Shown here: positions 45,399 through 57,573 of the stretch, piece after piece
How the letters are laid out: every line of letters begins with the position of its first letter
Numbering within the stretch: position 1 is the first letter of the stretch
Source of the DNA: Nicotiana tabacum
Taxonomy: Eukaryota > Streptophyta > Magnoliopsida > Solanales > Solanaceae
Direction: 5' to 3'
Assembly: GCF_000715075.1 (NCBI RefSeq)
Contig: NC_134087.1
Coordinates: 107,795,161 to 107,859,160, forward strand
Length of the DNA: 64,000 nt
Made by a program: the position numbers and the translations under genes
Notes under the pieces: model-generated
Told to the model about the DNA's origin: nothing
What the model saw: the letters and a program-made list of their open reading frames with translations, nothing else
Databases searched by the model: none

Positions 45399-48300
45399 TT
45401 GTACAATATTATTATTACTTTTCCTGATGAACCAATGACTGTTACATGTAATGAGGCAACGCAACATGAGAATAGTGACTTAGAGGAAGAAGATGAGATA
45501 CCTGAGGAAATTGTCAGGGAAGTTGAGAATTTTGAGAACAAGCCTAAATCCAACTTGGACGAAATAGAAGCAGTAAATTTAGGAGACACTGAGACCGTCA
45601 AAGAGAACCGTATCAACATTCACTTGTCGCCAATAGAGAAGGAAGAGTACATCTATTTTCTAAAGGAATATGAGGATATCTTCGCATTGTCATATGACAA
45701 TATGACCGATTTAAGCACATCTATAGTAGCTCACAAGTTGCCTACCAATCCTATGTGTCCGCCAGTCAAGTAGAAACTCAGAAAATTCAAACCAGACATG
45801 AGTTTGAAAATCAAAGAGGATGTTACCAAGCAGATCAAAGCCAAGGTTCTCAGGGTGGTTGAGTACCCGACATGGCTTGCTAACATTGTGCCAGTTCCGA
45901 AGAAAGATGGGAAGGTCCGAGTATGTGTTGATTATTGGGATTTAAATAGAGCAAGTCCCAAAGACGACTTCCCACTGCCAAATATACATATCCTGATTGA
46001 TAACTACACTAATCATGAACTCCAATCCTTTGTAGATTGCTTCGCATATTATCACCTGATCTGGATGGATGGAGAAGATGCTGAGAAGAAAACTTTTATT
46101 ACGCCTTGGGGTGTATACTGTTACAAGATGATGTCGTTCGGTCTAAACAATGCTGGGGCCACTTACATGAGGGCCATGACGACCATCTTTCATGATATGA
46201 TACACAAGAAAATAGAGGTATATGTAGACGACGTCATTATCAAATCCAAAAGGGCCGTGGATCACATAACAGACTTGAGAAAATTCTTCGACAGGCTCAA
46301 GAGGTACAATTTGAAGTTGAACCCCGCAAAGTGTGCATTCGGGGTTCCTATAGGAAAGTTATTGGGATTCATTGTCAGTCGCCGAGGGATCGAGCTAGAT
46401 CCGACTAAAGTTAAAGCTATTCAGGAGTTACCACCACCCAAAAGCAAGAAGGACATGATGAGCTTCCTTGGACGGCTCAACTACATCAGCCGATTAATAA
46501 CACAGTCCACAGTAATATGTGATCCCATCATCAAGATGCTAAGAAAGGATGCCGAGATGAGTTGGACCGAGGATTGTCATAAAGCTTTTGACAATATCAA
46601 GGAGTACCTGTCCACACCGCCAATTCTGGTCCCTCCAAAACCAGGACGACTTTTGCTACTTTATCTATCCGTGTTAGATGGAGCATTCAGATGTGTTTTG
46701 GGACAACATAATGAGACAGGAAGAAAGGAGCAAGCCATATACTACCTGAGTAAGAAATTCACGCCTTATGAAGAACGGTATTCTCTGCTCGAACACACTT
46801 GCTGTGCTTTGACCTGGACAGACCAGAAGTTGAGGCATTACTTCTGTGCCTACACTACATACCTCATATCCAGGATGGATCCTCTGAAGTACATATTTCA
46901 GAAGCCCATGCCTGTTGGGAAGTTGGCTAAATGGCAAATACTGCTGAATGAGTTCGACATCATTTATGTAACTCAAAAGGCAGTCAAGGGACAAACATTG
47001 ACAGATCACCTTGCTGAAAATCCGGTGGGAGGAGAATACAGACCCTTGAAAATGTATTTTCCTGATGAAGAAGTATCATTCGTGGGAGAAGACATTAGGG
47101 AATCATACGATGGTTGGAAGATGTTTTTTGATGGAGCCGCAAATTTCAAAGGGGTAGGCATTGGAGCAGTTTTGGTATCAGAAATGGGTCAGCATTATCC
47201 GGTATCTACTAAACTCAAATTTCCCTGCACCAACAACATGGCAGAATATGAGGCCTGCATACTAGGGCTCAATATGGCAGTCGACATGAACATTCAGGAA
47301 TTGTTGGTGATTGGTGATTCAGATTTGCTTGTGCACTAGGTACAAGGAGAGTGTGCTACCAAGAATTCCAAGATATTGCCATATCTGCACCATGTGTAGG
47401 AATTGAAAAGGAGGTTCACGAATATAGAATTCTGACATATGCCCAAAATTCAGGATGAGTTCGCCGACGCATTAGCCACATTGTCATCAATGATACAACA
47501 TCCATATAAGAACTATATTGATCCCATTCCGGTGAGAATCCATAATCAGCCGGCATATTGTGCTCATGTCGAGGAAGAAGCAGATGGAAAGCCTTGGTTC
47601 CATGACATCAAGGAGTACTTATCAAAAGAAGAATATCCGGGGCACGCAAAACACATTCAGAAATGCACGCTCCAGAGATTTTCAAATCACTTCTTCCACA
47701 GCGCAGGATTTTGTATAGTAGAACTCCAGATTTGGGTTTACTAAGGTGTATCAACGCAAAGGAATCTTTTAAGCTACTTGAGGATGTGCATGCTGGGACC
47801 TGCGGTCCGCACATGAATGGTTTTGTTCTGGCCAAGAAGATACTCTGGGCAGGTTACTTCTGGATGACTATGGATACGGATTGTATTCAGTATGTCCGCA
47901 AATGCTTCAATGTCAAGTACATGCCGACATGATAAAAGTGCCACCAAACGAACTGAATGCAACAAGCTCACCTTGGCCATTCGCCGCTTGGGGAATGGAT
48001 GTTATCGGTTCGATTGAGCCCACTGCTTCAAACGGACACCGGTTTATTCTGGTAACCATTGATTACTTCATAAAATAGGTAGAAGCTGCATCTTACAAGG
48101 CTGTAACCAAGAAAGTCATCGCAAATTTTGTCAAGGGATCGTATTGTCTGCCGATTTGGAGTTCCTGAGTCCATTATCACAAACAATGCCGCCAACCTCA
48201 ATAGTGATCTGATGAAAGCTATATGTGAAACCTTCAAAATCAAGCACAAGAATTCCACCGCCTATAGACCTCAAATGAATGGAGTCGTAGAAGCTGCCAA

Positions 48301-48840
48301 CACGAACATTAAGAAGATACTAAGGAAAATGGTAGAGAATCACAAGCAGTGGCAGGAGAAGTTACCCTTTGCTCTGTTAGGGTACCGCACCACAGTTCGC
48401 ATATCGACCGGGGAAACTCCCTACATGCTGGTTTATGGTACCGAGGCTGTCATCCCAACTGAGGTAGAGATTCCTTCTTTAAGAGTCATACAAGAAGTTG
48501 AACTCAGAGATGCAGAATGGGTAAGGTGCCGCTATGAACAATTGGCCCTTATCGACGGAAAGAGAATGAACGCAGTATGTCACGACCAACTTTATCAAAA
48601 CAGAATGTCCAGAGGTTTCAACAAAAGGGTCAAACCAAGACAATTCGCACCAGGGCAGCTGGCATTGAAGAAGATTTTTCCACATTAAGATGAAGCCAAA
48701 GGGAAATTCTCTCCCAACTAGCAAGGTCCGTATATGGTTCACAGAGTACTAACAGGAGGAGCACTCATACTCGCAGAGATGGATGGAGAGATCTAGCCAA
48801 AACCAATCAATTCAGATACAACCAAGAGATACTATGCCTA
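45399..48840 (+). pseudogene. Ogre/Tat pol (RT, RNase H, second RNase H, integrase), broken
   Basis: A linker (45399-45770, ends with TAG) leads into a 513-codon frame at 45798-47339. Reverse transcriptase has KVRVCVDYWDLNRASPKDDF and YVDD at 46221-46232; RNase H follows at about 46640-46860; a second archaeal-type RNase H (FFDGAANFKGVGIGA, NNMAEYEACILG) precedes a TAG at 47337. Two more stops fall within the next 100 bases. Integrase starts near 47440; a frame change near 47660 and others near 47920 and 48080 follow. The core keeps WGMDVIG and VEAAN, but the second catalytic Asp is replaced: codon AAC at 48182-48184 gives IITNNA where the usual form is TDN. The C-terminal GPYMVHRVL lies at about 48725. 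The product would be the replication polyprotein; this copy is dead. Confidence 0.9.
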
Positions 48841-48982
48841 GATTATCTCATGTTTCTTTTCTAATGTAATTGAACTACGCTTGAACTGATTCCCGTTTAA
48901 GAGTGGATACGTAGGCATCCTTATGGGTTTGGTCATATCATAATAAAAGTTTCATCTTCCCCTAGAATCAGAAACTGGGGAA

Positions 48983-49190
48983 GAATTTTGAGGAGGGCCC
49001 TCAAAATTCTGGAACAAGTCCAGCCACTGCCATCACATGCCAGGAAATCAGTACTCAGTCGAGAACTGGGGAAGAATTTTGAGAAGGATTCTCAAAATTC
49101 CGAAGAAGATTCAGCAGGGTCCGCCATCCGCAAACAATTAAAAATCATCTACCAACTGGGGTAGAATTTTGAGGAGGACCCTCAAAATTC
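48983..49190 (+). repeat. Three matching hairpins after pol
   Basis: GAATTTTGAG faces CTCAAAATTC across a 7-base loop at 48983-49009, 49074-49100 and 49164-49190, spaced 91 and 90 bp. Each is preceded by AACTGGGGAA or AACTGGGGTA. The loops differ while the stems are conserved, as if the structure mattered or the unit duplicated recently. Confidence 0.85.
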
Positions 49191-49554
49191 CAACATAAGA
49201 GAGCTGCAATGCCTTTGAAATGTGTCACAGTCGCTAGCTCATCAAAAGTTACTTGATATATCAATACACTTCCGAACCAATCCTATTTTATCAATGAATG
49301 CATATTTTTCAAAAATTCTATTTTTCATAACGGTCAGGTGCTACCTAGGGGAACTCGAAAGGGGCTTCCAGGGCGGAGCAAAGCCAGGCCAGCAGACGAA
49401 GCAAGAACCAACCTCCCCTCATGAAACTTATGATTTTTCTTTGAACGTAGGCACATTTGACGATATCATTCGTACACAAATTCACCATCCATCCAGCCGT
49501 TAGACGCTGAACCTATCCTTGCTAAGATATACTCTACCCTTATCTGCTATTTTC
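49191..49554 (+). other. Spacer in the 3' region of the Ogre element
   Basis: No gene or repeat recognised. Confidence 0.4.
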
Positions 49555-50280
49555 TCTTCGCATGAGTCTAATCTCTAACTCCATATTTGCATGTGTCTAA
49601 TCTCTGACTCCACATTTGCATGAGTCTAATCTCTGACTCCACATTTGCATGAGTCTAATCCTTGACTCCATATTTGCATGAGTCTAATCTCTAACTCCAC
49701 ATTTGCATGGGACTAAGCCCTGTCCCGAATCTTGCATGAGGTTAAGCTCTGCCTCCATATCTACATAAGGCTAAGCATTGCCTTCCATTTGCATGGGACT
49801 AAGCCCTGTCTCGAATCTTGCATGAGGTTAAGCTCTACCTCCTTATCTGTATAAGGCTAAGAATTGCCTTCCATTTGCATGGGACTAAGCCTTGTCCCGA
49901 ATCTTGCATGAGGTTAAGCTCTACCTCCATGTTTGCATAAGGCTAAGCGCTGCCTTCTCCTTGCATGAGACTAAGCTCTGTCTCCAATCTTGCATGAGTC
50001 TAATCCCTGACTCCATATTTGCATGAGGCTGATCCTTACCTCCATACTTGCATGAGTCTAAACCTTGACTCCATATTTGCATGAGTCTAATCCCGAACTC
50101 CATATTTACGTAAGGCTAATCCTTGCCTCCCCATTTGCATAAGGCTGATCCTTGCCTCCCACTTGCACGGGACTAAGCACTGTCCCTCTTGCACCAATAT
50201 TGCTCTATTTTCTACTACTATCTACCTGCTTTTCAATCGGGCTAAGCTCTACCCTCTATTTTGCAAGACTAAACCTTGTC
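49555..50280 (+). repeat. ~29-bp tandem array, about 25 units
   Basis: The unit TTGCATGAGTCTAATCTCTG plus ACTCCATA recurs with a spacing near 29 bp and drifts along the array into variants such as TTGCATGGGACTAAGCCCTG and TGCATAAGGCTAAGC. Inside each unit a short inverted pair (GAGTC with GACTC, or GGGAC with GTCCC) co-varies between variants. It lies between pol and the 3' LTR. Confidence 0.9.
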
Positions 50281-50910
50281 TTGTTATATCATATTGTTGC
50301 ATATCATGAGTCTGTCCAAAGGCGTCATAGTCTAAAGGTACCATCCTCAAAGCCAGAAGACACCATGTCATGGCCTGAGGATCTCTCAAATTTGCATATC
50401 ATTATTCAAAGGTATCATGGTTCGGAGGCACCATTTTCATGGCCCGAGAACTTCATTTCATGGCCTGCGAACCCTCACTAAGCAATTCATGGCCAAGGAT
50501 GTCATAGTCAAAGGACGTCATTTTTAACCGTCTGAAGACAACCTTCATGGTCCAAAAGGAATTTGCATCATGTTTAAATTTTCGCAAATACGTTTGTAGC
50601 ATCTTTTATCTGCATGTAACCAGTAAGAAACCGCTATCCTAGCAGGATCAATCTCGCTCTGGTTTACTCCAACCATCCTGAGCCTTAACCGCTCGTCGTA
50701 GCCGCTTCTACGTCTCGTGTCCGTCTTACAATAATTTCATCGGCATACTCCGCAGGTGAGTCCAGAACTACACATGGACTGATTTCAATAAAACTAGGGA
50801 TATGTAGGCAACTCAAAAACTGGAGCTCGGCCTCTGTATTTCAAAACATCCCATCCGGTCAAAATTGGCCATCATTTCTTTACCCGAAAACTCTTTTATC
50901 TTTCCCAGGT
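50281..50910 (+). other. 3' untranslated region before the polypurine tract
   Basis: Contains loosely repeated TCATGG...CC(T/C)GAG phrases at 50360-50470. No gene recognised. Confidence 0.4.
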
Positions 50911-50923
50911 AAAGAGGGGCAGC
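50911..50923 (+). promoter_or_regulatory. Polypurine tract
   Basis: AAAGAGGGGCAGC directly precedes the LTR start TGTTGATACCC, as expected for the plus-strand primer of this group. Confidence 0.75.
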
Positions 50924-53900
50924 TGTTGATACCCATTTTTTTCCTATATATTTTAAATATGCATAAATACCTTCAAAATAGCATATATATGCGTGCACAA
51001 GGTTTTTATTATTTTTCCCATTATTTGAAAGGTTTAAATTGATTTATTTTCTCCCCCTTTATTTATAAAATCCCCAATAATCATTTCCAAAATTATTGTT
51101 ATGATAATTTATTTATTTAATTTCTATACTTATGCCAAAATATGGCTAATATAATTTTTATGCATTTTTATAGTTACATTTAGTATTTTTTAAGCTAAAT
51201 TGCATATAATTACAATGTTAGCCCATTTAGTGTATAATTATATCTTATATGCGTAACATTGGTACCTATATTTTTAAAATGTTAATTATGTATTTTAATT
51301 AATTTTATCACCTTTTAAATTATTTTCCAAAAATTACCTATTATTTTTTATAAATTAAAATAGGGAAAATTGGCTGTTTAAATAATAGCCAAATTTAGCT
51401 TTCAATTTTAGCCTAATTTGGACCCCCTCCCCAGCCCAATCTCCTATTAAAAAACCTGACCCAGGCCTCAAACACTTCCTACCCAACCCAAACACATCAG
51501 ATCCTGGCTGTTGATCTAAAAGATCAACAACCCTCCTTTATTCTTCCTTTTTAATCCAAAAGACCCCCTAACCCTAATCACTTTTCTAAACTCGCCGCCT
51601 TCAGATTCTCTCGTCTCTCTCAACCTGAACTAATCACTCTTCAACCGCTGCCTCCTTCTCCGGTCATCTCCGGCGACTACCTTTCAACCCCAAGCTCCAA
51701 TGGTCACTCCACCGCCTTGCTTATCATCTCTAAGGCCTTCAAGGGTCCTGGGCCATGCCGATTTGGATCTAGGATTTCTGTTTCTGTTACTCATGGCTTC
51801 TCTGGTATGATTTTGGGCAAAATCACACCTTATATGCTACGATAGGTGAAGTTTACAACAGCTTCTTTCGTTCTATTTGGGTTTCCCTTTTGAAACCCTA
51901 ACTCTCGTTTGAATCTCTTAGATCTTTGTTATTTTTAACGCTTTAAGTTTGTTTCTTCCTATGATTTGCACTATTCTCGAACTTCTTCTGAAAGATCCTC
52001 AACTTTAAACCGTTTTTACTTTCTTTAAAAAATTAGGGTTTTCTCGGAGTTCTTTCTACACTTGTTTTAACCGATTTTCTTTATGATTAAGCCTCTTTCC
52101 TTGACTGACATTATGTTCTTACTGCTTTTTAATTCGCTTATGTCAAAACCCTAATTTCTAAGATTTTTCTTTGCTTTGGTTCTATGTGTTAGCTTGATTA
52201 CTTGTCTCTTGTTAATCTTTCGTGGTTACCATTTTTTTGAATGTGTTTTACTGATTCCTTAGCCTATTTATGTTACTTCTGTATGACTATGCTCATTTTT
52301 GCTTGTTCATCTCTTGCTTCTTTCTATCAATATGACTGACCATGCCTGTTTGCTACGTCTGTTTGATCTTCTCTATTTATATGTTGAAAATACAGAATCA
52401 TGACTCCCTCTTGATTGATTCTGATTTCCTTAATTGATGGTGATTGAAAGATTTTCTTTTGAAAGCCCTAATAGCTTTATCCCGTTTGTTTAAGCTGACT
52501 AATTTTATTACCATATTTGTTATGATACTTTATTTCTACTGAGTTGTGTCCTTAATTAAGGTTTTATGAATTCAGTCCTAATCGACTACTCTATGCTTAC
52601 TGAACCTTGACTCCTTCCTTATTTAGTCATGCACTGATTTTTTTTCATGCCTTATATGATACTGAATCTTCCCGTTTGATTTGATTCCCTTAACTTAAGG
52701 GACTACTTCCTTGATTCTCTAATTGATTGATTCTGAGTTCTTCAATTATTATACTACTATGATTCTTACCTTATTTCACTACCTACTTTTAACTATAAAT
52801 ACCCTAAGTCTTTCATTAACAAACACGAACACTTGGTTTTCAAAACTACCTCTCTTACTAAAAATCTCTGCTTTCCCCTCTCTCTTGTGCTATTTGCTAC
52901 TATTAGCCGGCTGCAAGCCAAGGTTAATCATCTGTGCTCTCTTGTTCTTTCATTCTGCTTACTTCTCTCTTCACTGGTATGTCCTAGTTTTAATTTAAAG
53001 CCTCAACAACAACATGCTTCTCTTATTGTTTCAGTTTCTCTTATTTCTAGTCTGCTTCTACTTGTGGTTCTATTGTGAAACTTGTAGTTAAGTTACCTTA
53101 TCAATATGCTATTATGTCCCCCCTTTCCTTTAGGTTAATGTATTCACTTATGTGTGTTTCAAAGCATGCCTTGTCGATTACCTACTATGTACTTACCATC
53201 TTATGAATCCCAAATCCCTATCCCCATCTATGTGTTTATGTTCTCCATGACTGATTTGTGATTATACCAGTGTCAACTATTTCTGAGCATGTCCAAACCA
53301 GTCCTAAGACCCTTGTTGGGGTTATGTGTGTGCAGTCAAATGTCTGTGTATCCCCAAACCCCTTGACCCCTATGTGACTACTGAAGTCATTTGGATTCTG
53401 TGTGTGATCCTATCCTAAAGTTCTTGACTTTGTTTACCACTCCAACCTCTTTTCAAACAACCTCTGTTGCTTTACTAATTGCTTTTAAAACAGTCTCTAA
53501 CAAGCCTTTTCAACTGGTGTCCTACACTTTCACTTTACTCTTAGTCAATAAGTTTTGTCCCCTCTAGTATGTGTACTGCCTTGGGATCCACTTGAGAGCC
53601 CTCTAAACTCTAGCATACTGAGGATGACCATTCCACACTGCACTGATTCAATTCTTGGTTGCTAAGTCTAGGCGTAAGCATTGCCCGGGGTCCTTGAGAC
53701 CCTTAGGGAACTTTGATGCACCTAGACTCTAATTTGTCTATGGAAATGAGGCTTGTGAGACCATTGAAGGCTTTAGGAAACTCGTGCCTAATTGCAGGCT
53801 CCCTATAGAATACCTTCTTGATTTTCTATTTCTACTTATGTAATTCATTCATTAGTCTGTAATAATTTGTAAACAGATATTTGGGGTATTTAGTAAAAGG

Positions 53901-55477
53901 GTGGGTAGATGCATACTTTAAAGGGTAATATGGGTAGAAATACTGTACTTAGGACCTTATTTTTGAAGTCTGACTATTTGCATATGTAGAAAGCGGGCTC
54001 ATAAGTTTGCTCTTCTGAATCTGATTGCTTTACCTAATAGAAATCATGCCAATAGGATTTCACTTCCAATTTCATTTGCATCAAGTAGAAATCATATTTA
54101 TAAGATTCTGCATTTTGTCATGCTAGAAACCATGTTTATAGGTTCCAAACAATTATGTCTCAAATCAGTAGATGCCATGCCTATAGGATTCAACTCCAGT
54201 TCAGTTTTAACGAGTATTCCTGTATGTTGCTGCAAATCGATTAAAATCAGTAATAGGCCTAGAGACTATGCCTATAGGGATCTCTACTCACAATTCTGTC
54301 TGATAGTCTAATTAGCCTAATAAATCAATTTCACTACGCCTAGTTCATTTTTAAAACTAGTCTTAGTAAGTGTTAAATATTTCCTGAAACAAGTTCTTTC
54401 AAAATTGCTCTAATCTCATTAGATATCATGCCTATAGGTATTAAATGAGTCTATCTCAAAACCTGTTTGTTTCTGCAATATTCTGCATATAGGCAAGCCT
54501 TAGGGCGTTTTCAAAAGCTGCATTTTCCTGAAGCTGTTTCTATCGTTTCTGATTCTAATAAGCTCTTTTTTTTTATTTTAAAAAAGGAATCTCTTGACAA
54601 CTACTAGGTTATAACTTCTGGGTATAAAAAGTTTGGCCTGTTTCTGCATAATCACTTAGAGATCCTGCTTTAGGACTTTGAGTAATAAAGACCTTAACTG
54701 TGTTTGAGTCGTGCTGCTTGTATGTTTGTTTGAGGAGGAAACTGTGAGCCTCTTAAATTGCTCCTATTATGTGGAAGTCCTAAATGTTTTGACTGTCACC
54801 TCAGAGTTTTCGCCTTTCTAAACCTTAGGGCTACGTCTAGAACTACCTGTAGGTAGAGGTCCTAACTCCCTCCAGGACCATTAAGAAGGGACGGGTAGCA
54901 GCACGCAATAGGTATCAATGACCAAACACTTGCTTCGCATGACCAATAAGGGGATGGGAAGGGTAGACGTGGGATATGATGACTACACGCTAATGTCACG
55001 TGTAGCCCCTCAACGAGGAGTGTTTACCGGACATTGCGTGGGGTTATCCTATAGGACAAACAACCTAGGACCCCTCTCTACCAAACCCTCTCTTTATTTA
55101 AAACTTTCCCCTTTTACAACTTGTTCAAACCTTTATTTTACTACTTGAACTATCCAACGTGCTTTACTTGCAACTTATTTGATTCAACTGTTTATTTATA
55201 TATGGACTAATTTGTGAATATAAGTTCGGCCGGGACCCACTATTGTGGACTAAGAGGGATGCCTAATACCTTCCCCTCGAGGTTATCTCGAGCCCTTACC
55301 CTAATCTCTGGTAATGCAAACCAACCCAAGAGTTAATCACTCTAGGTGCCCTAACGCACCATAATCCGTTAGGTGGCGACTCTTCAAATACCCAACTCCC
55401 AAAAGAAAATGAGTCATTACACCCCATGAATGTCGGAACCCGGACTTTCTTAGAGGAGGAAAAAAGGGGGCGCGACA
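50924..55477 (+). mobile_element. 3' LTR of the Ogre element, 4.55 kb
   Basis: It starts TGTTGATACCCATTTT and ends AAAGGGGGCGCGACA, giving TG...CA ends. Ogre LTRs are known to reach such lengths. The GC-richer part at 51410-51760 (CTCTCGTCTCTCTCAACC, CTCCGGCGACTACC) looks like a transcript leader, and the AT-rich part before it could hold the promoter. Six copies of a CATGCCTATAGGATT-like word lie at about 54040-54440. A GTTAGGTGGCGACTC phrase near 55370 resembles an Arg-type primer site but lies inside the LTR. No intact gene is present. Confidence 0.75.
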
Positions 55478-55613
55478 GTAGATACATATGTCTTGCATAT
55501 AAATATTTATTATTAATCTTGAATAAATTATAACTATTTTTCATTTAATTTGTAGTAATTCTTATGATCAAATTGTATGGTTTAGTGTAACTTTTATAAT
55601 ATCACAAGTGTCT

Positions 55614-56233
55614 ATGGGGATGGGATCCCCTCCAGTAGTGTACTGTTCAGTAATGCTCAATCGTTTTTTAGATGCATGTCATGTGTGCATATGGAGTTTC
55701 AAATGCTTAGATTTAGATTGTACTTGTACTTCCTTTTTCTATTTACTTTAGTCAAACGATTATAATAATTTTAAAAGTAAAAAAAAAATAAAAAATGTCA
55801 GGATTTCCTTCCCCAATCCACGTACTTCGCTCTCTGCTTCTTCAACCTTAGGATTTCTCTCACACGCAAACATTGAAAAACTTTTATTAAAAAAACCACT
55901 ACACTTTTCCGTTATTAAAATTTGAAATACCAAAACTCCCATCTTATATTTTTTAGATTGCCAAGTTTCATTGGACATTCACTTAGAATTTAAGAAAATT
56001 TATTGAAGTTTCTAGAAGAATGCCACTTTGTGAAAGAAGACAAATAAGGAGAAAACAGTGTAGAATTTCCTGCCTTCACTATTGTATTTGTTTGATAAAG
56101 TAAATAGATAAAAAGAAGTACAAGTACAAACTAAATTCAAGCCTTTGAAACTCCACCTGCACACGTGACATGCATCTAAGAAGCCATTAAGCATTACTGG
56201 ACAGTACATTGCTAGAGGGGATCCCATCCTCAT
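55614..56233. repeat. Long imperfect inverted repeat (~150-bp arms, ~320-bp spacer)
   Basis: The left arm 55614-55762 reads GATGGGATCCCCTC, then AGATGCATGTCATGTGTGC, TGGAGTTTCAAATGC and TTGTACTTGTACTTC. The reverse complement of 56081-56233 gives GATGGGATCCCCTC, AGATGCATGTCACGTGTGC, TGGAGTTTCAAAGGC and TTGTACTTGTACTTC in the same order. I see no target duplication and no TE terminal motif. It may be a foldback-type element, a decayed MITE or an inverted duplication able to give hairpin RNA. Confidence 0.8.
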
Positions 56234-56748
56234 TCTGCCGTGGTATTTTCGTTTTCTCATTATTTATATATCAAAAAAAGTTAAGAGACGTTAAAGTTCT
56301 TCTTTTTTTATTTATCAAATTAAGATATGGAGTTTATTCAGATAGCTTATCAATTTTTCGAGAGTAGCTTTTTTTTTAATACACAAAAGGGCAAAATAAT
56401 CAGCTCTACTAGGAAAAAAAAATAAAAATTTAAGTGTTAAACAAGTAATGACACATTTTACACATATACGAATTGCGGATGTCATACAACATTTACAAAT
56501 TGTTTATGCTAATTAGCACGCAATTATGGACAACTATATTATTAGTAAACTTTAAATTCAAAATCTTGTAAATTTGGAAACCAAATAATAATGAAGGTAT
56601 AATAGTATGAAAATCGACTACGAATAAAAGAAATTTTTTGCATGAATTCAGTGCAAATACTAAAATAATAAATGTATAACATGCATATGTCATGTATCCT
56701 CACATAAATTTTCTATACTTTAACAATGATTAATCAACATATATACCA

Positions 56749-56779
<31 letters not shown>

Positions 56780-56818
56780 GTAATGATCCATCTAAGGATC
56801 AAGGATGGAACTACAGAT
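56234..56818. other. AT-rich intergenic sequence with a T28 run
   Basis: A pure T tract of about 28 bp lies at 56752-56779. No gene recognised. The 8 bases 56811-56818 are the left target duplication of the next element. Confidence 0.6.
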
Positions 56819-57454
56819 TAGAGGTGGGCATCGGTCGGTTCGGTTCGATTTTGAACATTATCGGTTTTGCCTATCGGTTATCGGTTTACAAATATCATAA
56901 CCCGATAACCAAACCGATAAGATATTGGTTATCGGTTATCGGTTAATCGGTTATATATCGTTATCGGTTCGGTTATCGGTTTACCCGATAACATAAAACA
57001 ACTAAAAAAATTTGCAATATATAAAACAAAGAAATCAAACTGTCAGAACGTGTAAACTGCCAACTTTTGTTGTTTCTTAACAAAAGCACACTCCCACTTC
57101 TGTGCAGTATCTACTGATGTCTGGCGGAGAACTGGTGGTGAGTCTTGCGTCTTGACTCTTGGGGGCTGCGACGGAAACAAGAATGAGAACTGAGCGACAA
57201 ACGACTGAAGACTGAAAAGTGAAGAGGGAATTAGGAAAATAAATAACCCTAGTATATACTTAAGGGTAAATTAGTAAATTACATCATTCTTATTGGGTTA
57301 TCGGTTTTTACCCAATAACAAAAATGCAAACCGAGCCCGAACCGATAACCCAATAAAAAAAAATTTTAACCCGTTACCGAACCGTTAACCCAATAACCCA
57401 ATAAAGAATTAACGGTTCGAATTATCGGTTTTACCCGATATATGCCCACCCCTA
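56819..57454. mobile_element. hAT-type MITE, 636 bp, TSD CTACAGAT
   Basis: Ends are TAGAGGTGGGCAT and ATGCCCACCCCTA, near-perfect inverted termini of the common plant hAT-like non-autonomous family. A perfect 8-bp duplication CTACAGAT flanks it at 56811-56818 and 57455-57462, the hAT length. Subterminal regions are packed with ATCGGTTATCGGTT and CGGTTCGG words in both orientations. There is no transposase. Confidence 0.92.
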
Positions 57455-57573
57455 CTACAGATGTAGGATGTCTCTTTCATTCTGCTACCAGCTGTGCATC
57501 TGCACAGTGTTTTTTAATATGCACCTTTTATTTTGAAGTAATGCAAGTACTTAATTTTCATGACCCAAAAAAA

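Larger units (their letters stand above)
43916..55477 (+). mobile_element. Ogre/Tat-lineage element, 5' truncated, with 3' LTR
   Basis: In plus orientation: ORF1 remnant, gag N-terminal remnant, pol, hairpins, tandem array, polypurine tract, then a 4.55-kb LTR. Two RNase H domains and the size of the LTR place it in the Tat/Ogre group. No 5' LTR or primer site is present before 43916, where an Athila-like integrase end abuts it. Confidence 0.8.

Noticed and set aside
46674..47009. Minus-strand frame opposite reverse transcriptase/RNase H
   Set aside because: Shadow of the plus-strand pol; no similarity of its own.
51500..51850. Gene-like leader with CTCTCTC and CCGGCGACTACC followed by an ATG
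   Set aside because: It lies inside the Ogre LTR and no frame beyond it resembles a protein; it is probably the element's own transcript leader.
52723..53078. Hydrophobic 80-90 residue plus-strand frames
   Set aside because: T-rich LTR sequence produces Leu/Phe/Ser-rich frames by composition alone.
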